Source: an uncultured Subdoligranulum sp. (GTDB taxonomy: Bacteria; Bacillota; Clostridia; Oscillospirales; Ruminococcaceae). Taken from it: a stretch of 31,834 bases of DNA. A model generated the notes under the pieces. It searched no databases, was not told the origin of the DNA, and worked only from the letters and a program-made list of their open reading frames with translations. Of this stretch, positions 1 through 7,042 are shown in pieces. The translations under genes were made by a program, and so were the position numbers. Numbering within the stretch: position 1 is the stretch's first letter; every line of letters starts with the position of its first letter. The DNA lies in assembly GCA_904374465.1 (NCBI GenBank), contig CAJFFY010000029.1:1-31834 (forward strand), given 5' to 3'.

Positions 1-181
1 CACCGACGTTACCGGCATCATCACCCTGCCCGAGGGCACCGAGATGTGCATGCCCGGCGACAACGTCGATATGCATGTTGAGCTGATCACCCCCGTTGCC
101 ATGGAAGAGGGCATGCGCTTCGCTATCCGTGAAGGCGGCCACACCGTTGGTTCCGGCGTTGTTTCCAAGATCGAGAAGTAA
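1..181 (+). CDS. tuf: Elongation factor Tu, C-terminal end (partial)
   Basis: Reading from base 2 gives 59 residues and a TAA at 179-181. They match the last part of EF-Tu domain 3: MCMPGDNVDMHVELITPV, then EEGMRFAIREGGHTVGSGVV and a final KIEK. EF-Tu is the GTPase that brings aminoacyl-tRNA to the ribosome; domain 3 contacts tRNA and EF-Ts. The N-terminal and middle parts lie outside the window. A hairpin terminator follows within 25 bases, so tuf is the last gene of its transcription unit. Identity is very secure. Confidence 0.97.
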   Translation, partial: TDVTGIITLPEGTEMCMPGDNVDMHVELITPVAMEEGMRFAIREGGHTVGSGVVSKIEK

Positions 182-205
182 TTTTTCGCTCTGAAAGCAT
201 AATTA

Positions 206-239
206 CAGGCATTCGTCTTTGGGCGGATGCCTGTTTTTT
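206..239 (+). terminator. Rho-independent terminator of tuf
   Basis: CAGGCATTCG (206-215) pairs with CGGATGCCTG (224-233), with one G.T pair and an 8-base loop. Six T residues follow (234-239). It sits 25 bases after the tuf stop codon. Confidence 0.9.
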
Positions 240-307
240 GTATAGTTCTGCGCCCCAAAACGACCAAATATTTTTCGTTGCGCCATCTGTTCAAGGCCCG
301 GGCAGTG

Positions 308-316
308 TGTTATAAT
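308..316 (+). promoter_or_regulatory. guaA promoter, extended -10
   Basis: TGTTATAAT at 308-316 is a perfect -10 hexamer (TATAAT, 311-316) preceded by the TGn extension. The -35 region near 288-293 (TGTTCA) is poor, which is usual for extended -10 promoters. The expected start is near 323, giving a leader of about 34 bases. No purine riboswitch can be recognised in this short leader. Confidence 0.7.
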
Positions 317-356
317 TATACGATAACGAGAAAGATAAAGAGAAGGGAGTACCTCC

Positions 357-1901
357 ATGCAGCAGGAAACTGTCATTGTTCTTGACTTCGGCGGCCAGTA
401 CAATCAGCTGATTGCCCGTCGTGTCCGTGAATGCAACGTTTACTGCGAGATCTATTCCTATCGCACAGACCTCGCCAAAATCAAAGCCAAAAATCCCAAG
501 GGAATTATCTTTACAGGTGGCCCCAACAGCGCCTACCTGCCGGATTCTCCCACCATCGATCCGGAAATTTACACCTGGGGTGTTCCTATTCTGGGCATTT
601 GCTACGGCAGTCAGCTGATGATGCACATGCTGGGCGGTAAGGTGACCAAAGCACCGGAGCGGGAGTATGGCAAGACGCTTGTGGACCTGGATACGGCCAG
701 CCCGCTGTTTGCCGGTCTGCCGGAACAGAATGTCTGCTGGATGAGCCATAACGATTATATCGAAACTGCGGCGCCCGGTTTCCAGATTGTTGCCCATACG
801 CCCAACTGCCCTGTTGCGGCGGCCCAGGATAAAGCGCGCGGCCTGTACTGCGTGCAGTTCCATCCGGAGGTTTTGCACACCGAAAACGGCACCCAGATCC
901 TGCACAACTTTGTCTATAGAGTCTGCGGTTGTGCGGGCACCTGGAAGATGGACTCCTTTGTGGAGCATTCTGTTCAGGCGTTGCGGGAAAAGATTGGTGA
1001 CGGCAAAGTGCTGTGCGCTCTGTCCGGCGGCGTGGATTCCAGCGTCTGTGCAGCCATGCTGGCCAAGGCCATCGGCAAGCAGTTGACCTGTGTGTTTGTG
1101 GATCACGGCCTGTTGCGCAAGAACGAGCGGGAACAGGTCTGTGAGGTCTTCGGCGAGGGCGGACAGTTTGATATCAATTTTGTCTGCGTGGATGCGCGAG
1201 ATCGTTTCTACGGCAAACTGGCAGGGGAGACGGCTCCGGAACGCAAGCGTAAGATTATCGGCGAGGAATTTATCCGTGTCTTTGAGGACGAAGCCAAAAA
1301 GATCGGCGCGGTGGATTTCCTGGCGCAGGGAACCATCTACCCCGACGTGGTGGAGAGTGGCCTGGGCGGCGAATCTGCCACCATCAAGAGCCACCACAAC
1401 GTGGGCGGTCTGCCCGATTATGTGGATTTCAAGGAAATCGTCGAGCCGCTCCGGGATCTGTTCAAGGATGAGGTACGTCAGGCGGGCCGTGAACTGGGAC
1501 TGCCGGAGTACTTGGTGGCACGTCAGCCTTTCCCGGGGCCGGGCCTTGCCATCCGCATCATCGGTGATGTGACCCCGGAAAAGGTGGCCATCGTGCAGGA
1601 TGCCGATGCCATCTGGCGTGAAGAGGTGGACAAACTGCCCATGGAACAGCGTCCCAGCCAGTACTTTGCGGCGCTGACCAATATGCGCAGCGTGGGCGTT
1701 ATGGGTGATGAACGTACCTATGACTATGCCATTGCACTGCGTGCCGTTACCACCACCGATTTCATGACGGCAGAGGTGACCCTGCTGCCCACGGAAACCA
1801 TCACCACGGCGGCCAATCGTATTGTGAACGAGGTGAAAAACATCAACCGCGTCCTGTTCGATTACACCACCAAACCGCCGGCCACCATCGAGTTTGAATA
1901 A
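357..1901 (+). CDS. guaA: GMP synthase (glutamine-hydrolysing)
   Basis: 514 residues, the usual full length. It converts XMP to GMP using ATP and glutamine, the last step of guanine nucleotide synthesis in the cytosol. The N-terminal class I amidotransferase domain shows FTGGPNS (52-58), the nucleophile Cys82 in GICYGSQ, and the His169/Glu171 pair in FHPEV. The ATP pyrophosphatase domain begins with the PP-loop SGGVDSS (223-229), and the C-terminal dimerisation domain ends in TTKPPATIEFE. The ribosome binding site AAGGGAG lies 8 bases before the ATG. The gene has its own promoter and a strong terminator, so it appears to be transcribed alone. Confidence 0.98.
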   Translation: MQQETVIVLDFGGQYNQLIARRVRECNVYCEIYSYRTDLAKIKAKNPKGIIFTGGPNSAYLPDSPTIDPEIYTWGVPILGICYGSQLMMHMLGGKVTKAPEREYGKTLVDLDTASPLFAGLPEQNVCWMSHNDYIETAAPGFQIVAHTPNCPVAAAQDKARGLYCVQFHPEVLHTENGTQILHNFVYRVCGCAGTWKMDSFVEHSVQALREKIGDGKVLCALSGGVDSSVCAAMLAKAIGKQLTCVFVDHGLLRKNEREQVCEVFGEGGQFDINFVCVDARDRFYGKLAGETAPERKRKIIGEEFIRVFEDEAKKIGAVDFLAQGTIYPDVVESGLGGESATIKSHHNVGGLPDYVDFKEIVEPLRDLFKDEVRQAGRELGLPEYLVARQPFPGPGLAIRIIGDVTPEKVAIVQDADAIWREEVDKLPMEQRPSQYFAALTNMRSVGVMGDERTYDYAIALRAVTTTDFMTAEVTLLPTETITTAANRIVNEVKNINRVLFDYTTKPPATIEFE

Positions 1902-1905
1902 GTAA

Positions 1906-1949
1906 AAGATTCCCAAAGGTTGGAAACACCGCCTTTGGGAATCTTTTTT
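1906..1949 (+). terminator. Rho-independent terminator of guaA
   Basis: Perfect 14-bp stem AAGATTCCCAAAGG (1906-1919) with CCTTTGGGAATCTT (1932-1945) and a 12-base loop, followed by a T run to 1949. The -35 box of the next promoter starts only 4 bases later. Confidence 0.95.
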
Positions 1950-1953
1950 ACTC

Positions 1954-1982
1954 TTGACCGAAGCAAATGGCTGTGTTACAAT
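1954..1982 (+). promoter_or_regulatory. Promoter of the TetR regulator gene
   Basis: TTGACC (1954-1959), a 17-base spacer and TACAAT (1977-1982) with an upstream TGT extension. The predicted transcription start, near 1989, falls inside the operator-like site at 1985-2003, which suggests autoregulation. Confidence 0.85.
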
Positions 1983-1984
1983 AA

Positions 1985-2003
1985 ACATACCAAACGAATG
2001 TAT
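1985..2003 (+). promoter_or_regulatory. Candidate TetR operator at its own promoter
   Basis: ACATACCAAACGAATGTAT carries inverted ACAT/ATGT ends. It shares the ten bases ACATACCAAA with the bottom strand of the strong palindrome at 2761-2783 before the pump gene, followed in both by an ATGTAT arm at slightly different spacing. It is a weaker copy, placed over the expected start of transcription. Binding by the adjacent TetR protein is inferred. Confidence 0.55.
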
Positions 2004-2016
2004 AGCGGGTGAGGAA

Positions 2017-2676
2017 ATGGCACGCAACAAATATCCGGAGATTACCGAGGAGCGGATCCTGGATGCCGCAGAGCGCTTGTTCCTGGAAAAGGGGTATGAA
2101 AATACCACGATTCAGGATATTGTGGATGCCCTGGGAGATTTGACCAAAGGCGCGGTTTATCACCATTTCAAATCCAAAGAGGAGATTGTGGACGCTGTGG
2201 GAACACGGATGTTTCTGCGTCGGAATCCCTTTGCTGCAGTCGCGGGAAGAACAGATCTGAATGGGCTGGAGAAATTCCGTGAATCTATACGCTTGAACCA
2301 GGGAGATAACGAGCGGATGGAAATGACGGTCCAGTCCATGTCCATCCTAAAAAACCCACGTTTCCTGGTGGAAATGATTCGGGACAACCAGCAAAGCCTT
2401 GCCCCTGCCATACAACAATTCCTGGAGGAAGGGGTACGGGATGGCTCGGTTCACACCGAATATACGCGGGAGCTGGCTGAAATCATCCCGCTGTTGACCG
2501 GGCTATGGATGGTACCGGCGCTCTATCCTGCCACAGCGGAAGAGATGCAACGCAAATTCCGGTTTATCGGGGAACTGCTGAGTCGCATGGGCGTCCCTCT
2601 GGTGGACGAAACGATGCTGCAGGAGCTGGAACCATATTTCCGGAAAATAGAGGATTCTTGTAAGGATAGCGAATAA
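2017..2676 (+). CDS. TetR/AcrR family transcriptional regulator
   Basis: 219 residues from the chosen ATG. An upstream in-frame ATG at 1954 is rejected because it lies in the -35 box. The start at 2017 follows GTGAGG closely and gives a normal TetR N-terminus. The DNA-binding helices lie at about 12-58: EERILDAAERLFLEKGYENT, then TTIQDIVDALGDLTKGAVYHHF, which carries the family-typical Y-HHF-SKEE block. The C-terminal part is a variable ligand-binding and dimerisation domain; its ligand cannot be read from sequence. The neighbouring pump and the two related operator sites indicate a local repressor of drug or metabolite export. It has its own promoter and terminator. Confidence 0.92.
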   Translation: MARNKYPEITEERILDAAERLFLEKGYENTTIQDIVDALGDLTKGAVYHHFKSKEEIVDAVGTRMFLRRNPFAAVAGRTDLNGLEKFRESIRLNQGDNERMEMTVQSMSILKNPRFLVEMIRDNQQSLAPAIQQFLEEGVRDGSVHTEYTRELAEIIPLLTGLWMVPALYPATAEEMQRKFRFIGELLSRMGVPLVDETMLQELEPYFRKIEDSCKDSE

Positions 2677-2723
2677 GGCGAAGCCTACAGATAGGCCACC
2701 GTAAAAACAATTTTGTATCCGGG

Positions 2724-2753
2724 GAAAAGGGAGAATCTTCCCTTTTCTTTTTT
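2724..2753 (+). terminator. Rho-independent terminator after the TetR gene
   Basis: GAAAAGGGA (2724-2732) pairs with TCCCTTTTC (2739-2747) around a 6-base loop, then T2748-T2753. It separates the regulator from the pump, so the two genes have separate transcripts. Confidence 0.85.
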
Positions 2754-2779
2754 GAAAATATACATACATTTGGTATGTA
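2752..2779 (+). promoter_or_regulatory. Promoter of the MFS pump gene
   Basis: TTGAAA (2752-2757) with a 16-base spacer and TATGTA (2774-2779). The -10 is poor, but the palindrome at 2761-2783 covers spacer and -10 exactly, as expected for a repressed promoter. The -35 overlaps the T run of the preceding terminator. Confidence 0.5.
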
Positions 2780-2783
2780 TGTA
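2761..2783. promoter_or_regulatory. Palindromic operator upstream of the MFS gene
   Basis: Perfect inverted repeat TACATACAT (2761-2769), 5-base centre TTGGT, ATGTATGTA (2775-2783). Size and symmetry fit a TetR-family operator. It overlaps the predicted promoter and resembles the site at 1985-2003. Recognition by the adjacent TetR protein is inferred. Confidence 0.8.
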
Positions 2784-2817
2784 AACGGAAGAGATTCAAA
2801 TGAGGAGGCAGGTTTGC

Positions 2818-4050
2818 ATGCACACACGATTGTTCACAAGGAATTTTCTCTTTTTGCTGTTGGGGCAAGCATTTTCGCTGATTGGAAATTACACTCTGAA
2901 ATTTGCCCTTTCCATGTACGTTCTGGAGAAAACCGGCTCTGCCGGTGTTTTTGGCGGCATGCTGGCAGCGGCTGCGGTGCCGACGGTGGTACTCTCGCCA
3001 CTGGGCGGGGTACTGGCAGACCGGGTAAACCGGCGCACCATGATGGTGGTGTTGGATACCATCTCCGGTGGGGCCGTGGGAATAACCTTTTTACTGTTGG
3101 GACGCGTGGAATGGTTCATATTAATCGCCGGATTGCAGATCGCTCTGGGAATTCTGGGCGCCTTTGAGTCACCCACCGTACAGGCCTGTATTCCCCAGAT
3201 GCACAGTGGAGACAACCTGCTTCGGGCTAACGCCATGGTGAATCAGATCCAGGCTGTGGCAGCGTTGGTAACTCCTTTTGCGGGAAGCCTGCTCTACGCT
3301 GCCTGGGGAATTCGCCCGGTGCTGGCTGTGGTAAGTCTGTGCTTTTTCGCGACAGCTCTGTTAGAATGTTTTCTTGTTTTGCCTACACCATCGGGGCAGA
3401 AAAACAACGGGGCAATGCAAATTATAAAAAAGGATCTGACAAAGAGTGTGCAATTTTTGCGTGTGGAGCGGCCGGAGGTGTTGCATTTGTTGTGGCTGGC
3501 TACTTTGGCCAACTTCCTTGCAGCAGGGTGCGTCACCATGGGGGTGCCGTATATGGTGCGAACCGCGTTGGGTCTTTCCGCTACATGGTACGGTGTGGCG
3601 GAAAGTCTTTTGGGGGCAGCGGCGGTCCTCTCCGGTTTGGCGGTAAACTTTTGGGGAAACCGATGGCAAGGAAGGAGAATGAGCGGGCTGCTGGCAGGCT
3701 TTGGCTGGTCGCTGCTTCCGGTGGCGGCAGTGTTTTTGCTTGGGGTGACGCCGACTGTCGCTTATCTGGTACTGGTGGCAGCGATGGGGATCGGGCAAAT
3801 TCTGTGTGGCATATTTTCTATTCTGGGCTTATGCCTGATTCAGCAGTGGACACCGCAGGAACTGACCGGCAAGGTGATGGCCTTTGTTATGAGCATCTCC
3901 CTGTGCGCACAGCCATTGGGACAGCTGTTGTACGGTGTGGCCTTTGATGTAGCCCCGGTATGGTTGATTCTAACCGTTACCGGCATTGTGATGATCGTGG
4001 TCGCGTTTTCGGCGCGGGACTTTTTTGCTCAATTGACCGGCTCCTGGTGA
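2818..4050 (+). CDS. MFS efflux transporter (MFS_3/NreB-EntS type)
   Basis: 410 residues. The start is set by GAGGAGG at 2802-2808, nine bases before ATG 2818; the in-frame ATG at 2800 would precede that site. The protein is a chain of hydrophobic segments consistent with about 12 membrane helices. It has the MFS loop 2-3 signature in the form GGVLADRVNRRTMMV and a start (FTRNFLFLLLGQAFSLIGN) typical of the MFS_3 group, which contains macrolide and siderophore exporters. The substrate is unknown. It is probably induced when the upstream TetR protein releases the operator at 2761-2783. No terminator follows; the next gene has its own extended -10 promoter. Confidence 0.88.
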   Translation: MHTRLFTRNFLFLLLGQAFSLIGNYTLKFALSMYVLEKTGSAGVFGGMLAAAAVPTVVLSPLGGVLADRVNRRTMMVVLDTISGGAVGITFLLLGRVEWFILIAGLQIALGILGAFESPTVQACIPQMHSGDNLLRANAMVNQIQAVAALVTPFAGSLLYAAWGIRPVLAVVSLCFFATALLECFLVLPTPSGQKNNGAMQIIKKDLTKSVQFLRVERPEVLHLLWLATLANFLAAGCVTMGVPYMVRTALGLSATWYGVAESLLGAAAVLSGLAVNFWGNRWQGRRMSGLLAGFGWSLLPVAAVFLLGVTPTVAYLVLVAAMGIGQILCGIFSILGLCLIQQWTPQELTGKVMAFVMSISLCAQPLGQLLYGVAFDVAPVWLILTVTGIVMIVVAFSARDFFAQLTGSW

Positions 4051-4073
4051 TTGGCTGGCCAGGTACGGGGGAC

Positions 4074-4102
4074 TGGAATCCTGTGGGAAAATTTGGTACA
4101 AT
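4074..4102 (+). promoter_or_regulatory. Promoter of ogt
   Basis: TGGTACAAT at 4094-4102 is an extended -10 (TACAAT, 4097-4102). The -35 TGGAAT (4074-4079) is weak at 17-base spacing. It lies just after the pump stop codon. Confidence 0.6.
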
Positions 4103-4133
4103 GGCCATAACAGAATGCACAAGGGGGGCGTTT

Positions 4134-4697
4134 ATGTTGGCACTGTACTACACACGGTATGAATCTCCGCTGGGCGAGATTTTGCTTTTAGCCAATGAGC
4201 AGGCCCTGACAGGGGTGTGGCTGCCGGGACAGCAGCCGGATACAGGACAGCTGGCCCAAGCGGTAAAACAGGACCGTGCGCCGGTTTTGGTGCAGGGCTG
4301 TGCCTGGCTGGATCGCTATTTTTGTGGTCGCCGACCCACGCCGCAGGAACTTCCGCTGGATCCTCCAGGAAGTGATTTCCGCCGGCGGGTGTGGAAACGG
4401 TTGTGCAGGATTCCCTATGGGCATCTGGAAACTTACGGACAGATTGCCCGGGAAATGTCGGAGCCTGGCGGCGGAAAAATGTCCGCACAGGCGGTCGGTG
4501 GAGCGGTCGGACACAACCCGATCTCGCTGATCATCCCGTGCCACCGGGTGGTTGGCGCACAGGGAAATCTGGTAGGTTATAACGGAGGCCTGGCGCTGAA
4601 GCGGAGGCTGCTGAAATATGAAGGTGTGGATGTGAGACAACTGCACGATCCCAAACCGCGCGGCCCGTCCCCAAAAGCATCCCGACATGAACAGTAA
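4134..4697 (+). CDS. ogt: Methylated-DNA-[protein]-cysteine S-methyltransferase
   Basis: 187 residues. It removes alkyl groups from O6-alkylguanine (and O4-alkylthymine) by irreversible transfer to its own cysteine. The acceptor Cys136 is in IIPCHRVV (133-140). The DNA-binding helix region is FRRRVWKRLCRIPYGHLETY (82-101), with RIPYG typical of the family. NLVGYNGGLALKRRLL closes the active-site domain. The start at 4134 is chosen because AAGGGGGG lies 5-13 bases upstream; the open frame extends into the pump gene but has no supported earlier start. A proline- and lysine-rich tail of about 20 residues follows the domain. It is probably co-transcribed with the peptidase gene 27 bases downstream. 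Confidence 0.95.
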   Translation: MLALYYTRYESPLGEILLLANEQALTGVWLPGQQPDTGQLAQAVKQDRAPVLVQGCAWLDRYFCGRRPTPQELPLDPPGSDFRRRVWKRLCRIPYGHLETYGQIAREMSEPGGGKMSAQAVGGAVGHNPISLIIPCHRVVGAQGNLVGYNGGLALKRRLLKYEGVDVRQLHDPKPRGPSPKASRHEQ

Positions 4698-4724
4698 AAT
4701 AACTTTACATCGGAGGAACGCGAT

Positions 4725-5687
4725 ATGAAAGAGATTGCTATCACCTCGTTTGACCATCTGAAAATCGGACAGGAAGAAAACCGGGAAGGGGGAACCGGCT
4801 GTACCGTTCTGTTGCTGGGACCGGAAGGCGCCCCGGCAGGGCTGGATGTGCGGGGCGGCGGTCCGGCCTCGCGGGAAAGTGAATTGCTCAAACCGATGGC
4901 GGCAGCCGGGGCAATCCACGCCATTGTCCTTTCCGGTGGCAGCGCCTTTGGCCTGGATGCGGCCGGTGGTGTGATGCGGTATCTGGAAGAAAGGAACATA
5001 GGATTTGATGTGGGGGTTACCCGAGTTCCTCTGGTATGTCAGTCCTGCCTGTTTGATCTGACGGTGGGGGACGCGCGGGTACGTCCCGATGCAGCTATGG
5101 CTTACCGCGCCTGCCAGAATGCCGAAACGGGCAATTACCGGGATGGCAATTTCGGCGCGGGAACAGGTGCCACCGTGGGCAAGAGCCTTGGCATGGAACA
5201 CTGCATGAAATCCGGCATTGGCAGCTATGCTGTGCAGGTCGGGGAATTGAAGGTAGGGGCCCTTGTGGCGGTCAATGCGTTGGGCGATATCTATGACTGG
5301 AAAAACGGCAATAAGGTGGCCGGTGCGCTCGGCGAAGACCGGAAAACCTTCCTGGATACCGACTCCATCGCGCTGCAGCGTGTGGACGTGGTAGAAAACA
5401 AGTTTGTGGGAAACACAACGCTGGGCGTGATCCTGACCAATGCCCGGTTTGACAAATCCTGCCTTTGCAAGATTGCCGGTATGGCCCACGACGGATATGC
5501 CAGGGCCATCCGCCCGGTGCATACCACAGCGGATGGGGACAGTATCTATGCTGTTTCGCTGGGAGATCTTCCGGCCGATCAGGATGTGGTGGGAGCCCTC
5601 GGCGCCCAGGTGATGGCGCAGGCCATTTTGAGGGCTGTGCGGGCAGCACGCACAGCCTACGGATACCCGGCGTCCTGCGATTTGTAA
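4725..5687 (+). CDS. P1 (DmpA-like) family aminopeptidase
   Basis: 320 residues, close to the family norm. P1 peptidases are N-terminal-nucleophile hydrolases that self-cleave into two chains and act on D- or L-amino-acid amides, small peptides or beta-peptides. Visible family blocks are GSAFGLDAAGGVMRYLEE (72-89), GNFGAGTGATVGK (141-153), VAVNALGDIYD (181-191) and GNTTLGVILTNARFDK (229-244). Residues 230-232 (NTT) match the expected self-cleavage site, with Thr rather than the Ser of DmpA as likely nucleophile. GGAGG lies 8 bases before the ATG. The true substrate is unknown. It is probably in an operon with ogt, with no obvious functional link. Confidence 0.9.
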   Translation: MKEIAITSFDHLKIGQEENREGGTGCTVLLLGPEGAPAGLDVRGGGPASRESELLKPMAAAGAIHAIVLSGGSAFGLDAAGGVMRYLEERNIGFDVGVTRVPLVCQSCLFDLTVGDARVRPDAAMAYRACQNAETGNYRDGNFGAGTGATVGKSLGMEHCMKSGIGSYAVQVGELKVGALVAVNALGDIYDWKNGNKVAGALGEDRKTFLDTDSIALQRVDVVENKFVGNTTLGVILTNARFDKSCLCKIAGMAHDGYARAIRPVHTTADGDSIYAVSLGDLPADQDVVGALGAQVMAQAILRAVRAARTAYGYPASCDL

Positions 5688-5691
5688 AAAG

Positions 5692-5730
5692 GAAAAGTTC
5701 CTGTCGTTTTGCGGCGGGAACTTTTCTTTT
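5692..5730 (+). terminator. Rho-independent terminator after the P1 peptidase
   Basis: GAAAAGTTCC (5692-5701) pairs with GGAACTTTTC (5717-5726), then TTTT. The next -35 box starts 4 bases later. Confidence 0.88.
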
Positions 5731-5734
5731 CTCG

Positions 5735-5763
5735 TTGCCTTGTAACGCATTTGGGGGTATAAT
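5735..5763 (+). promoter_or_regulatory. Promoter of the putative thiol operon
   Basis: TTGCCT (5735-5740), 17-base spacer, perfect TATAAT (5758-5763). This is a strong housekeeping-type promoter; the leader is about 40 bases with no obvious regulatory fold. It is the only clear promoter for the four genes to 9424. Confidence 0.88.
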
Positions 5764-5809
5764 AGGAAAACCGAAAACGGTAAGAATATAATCCGCAGGA
5801 GTCACATCC

Positions 5810-7042
5810 ATGTCAAAATTGGACGAACAGAAAAAAGTGCTGGTGGAATACTTTCGGCAGGGGTGCAAACCGGAAGGGCGGTTGACCTTTGGGCTGGAAG
5901 TGGAACACTTTATCACCCATGCGGGCGGAGAACCTGCCACCTTTGCGGAAGTGCAGAGTGTGATGCAACAAATGCAGCAATCCTACGATACCCCCATTGT
6001 GATCGACGGGGCGTATATGGGTTATACCACCGAAATGTACGGTGTATCACTGGAGCCGGCCTGTCAGCTGGAAGTCAGTCTGGTACCCCAGCGCAATGTC
6101 ATCCAGATGATGGACATTTACAATCAGTTCTATCTGCAGCTCAGCATGACGCTGGCGGCGCGCGGGCTACGGGCCTGGACGGTCAGCTATCACCCCACCC
6201 GGCGGGCGGAGGAACTGCCGTTGATCCCCAAGCAGCGATATGAAGCCATGGACCGCTATTTTAAGAATACCGGTTCCTGTGGGATTCAGATGATGCGGGC
6301 CACGGCCTCCACGCAGATCTCGGTGGACTACTACAGCGAAAGGGATTTTGTACAGAAGATGCGGGTGGCCTGCCTGTTGACTCCTTTCTTCGCACTGCTT
6401 ACCGACAATGCGGTGCGCTATCAGGCGCACCGAAACAATGCCTATAGCGTCCGCACCCGGATTTGGCAGGATGTGGACTCGGAGCGGTGCGGTGTACCGC
6501 CGCATCTGATGGACCCGGATTTTGGTTTTGAAAAATATGCCGAAACGGTCCTGACCCGCCCGCTGATTGTGGCGCTGCGGGGCAACCGTACCAAAGCGGT
6601 TGGGCGGAAAAGTGCCCAGGAAATTTACGGCAGCCACCTTTCGAAAAAAGAGATAGAACATATCCTGTCCATGTTTTTCTTTGATGCACGGCTGAAAAGC
6701 TATCTGGAAATCCGTGGGGCGGATTGTATGCCGCCCAAATACATTGCGGCCTATGCCCAATTGGTCAAAACCATCTTTGGCAGTCAGGCGGCGCTGCAAA
6801 ATGTATTGCGCCATTACGAGGGCACAACCACCGGTGACATTGCCAACGCCAAGATGGCCATCTGCAAAGACGGCCATAACGCATGGGTGTACGGGCATCC
6901 GGTGGGAAAAGAGCTGGCCTGGCTGTTGTTGCAGGCGCGCAGCCGTACCCCTTCCCAGGAAGAACGGGCGCTGCTGGAACCCTTTGCCAGGCTGGTGGTC
7001 ACCAAAAAAACCATACGGGAAGAAGAATCGGAAAATGACTGA
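5810..7042 (+). CDS. Glutamate-cysteine ligase-like protein (GCS2 family)
   Basis: 410 residues. Family members make gamma-glutamylcysteine from glutamate, cysteine and ATP, the first step of glutathione and also of ergothioneine synthesis (EgtA). Supporting blocks are FGLEVEHF (27-34), YTTEMYGVSLEPACQLEVS (about 67-88), with the glutamate pairs that bind metal and substrate, GSCGIQMMRATASTQISVD in the middle, and SYLEIRGADCMPPKY towards the C-terminus. These fit the GCS2 superfamily rather than GshF fusions. The substrate could differ from cysteine, since this superfamily also includes other amine ligases. The gene heads an operon and overlaps the next ligase gene by 8 bases, which implies coupled translation. 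Confidence 0.85.
   Translation: MSKLDEQKKVLVEYFRQGCKPEGRLTFGLEVEHFITHAGGEPATFAEVQSVMQQMQQSYDTPIVIDGAYMGYTTEMYGVSLEPACQLEVSLVPQRNVIQMMDIYNQFYLQLSMTLAARGLRAWTVSYHPTRRAEELPLIPKQRYEAMDRYFKNTGSCGIQMMRATASTQISVDYYSERDFVQKMRVACLLTPFFALLTDNAVRYQAHRNNAYSVRTRIWQDVDSERCGVPPHLMDPDFGFEKYAETVLTRPLIVALRGNRTKAVGRKSAQEIYGSHLSKKEIEHILSMFFFDARLKSYLEIRGADCMPPKYIAAYAQLVKTIFGSQAALQNVLRHYEGTTTGDIANAKMAICKDGHNAWVYGHPVGKELAWLLLQARSRTPSQEERALLEPFARLVVTKKTIREEESEND

Noticed and set aside
290..297. A tuf-guaA operon
   Set aside because: A clear terminator at 206-239 and a separate promoter at 308-316 divide them.
290..298. A purine or PRPP riboswitch before guaA
   Set aside because: The leader from the extended -10 promoter to the start codon is only about 34 bases, too short for an aptamer.
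291..2108. A 605-residue open frame on the minus strand opposite guaA
   Set aside because: guaA on the other strand is unmistakable. The antisense frame has no recognisable domain and is a by-product of GC-rich codon use.
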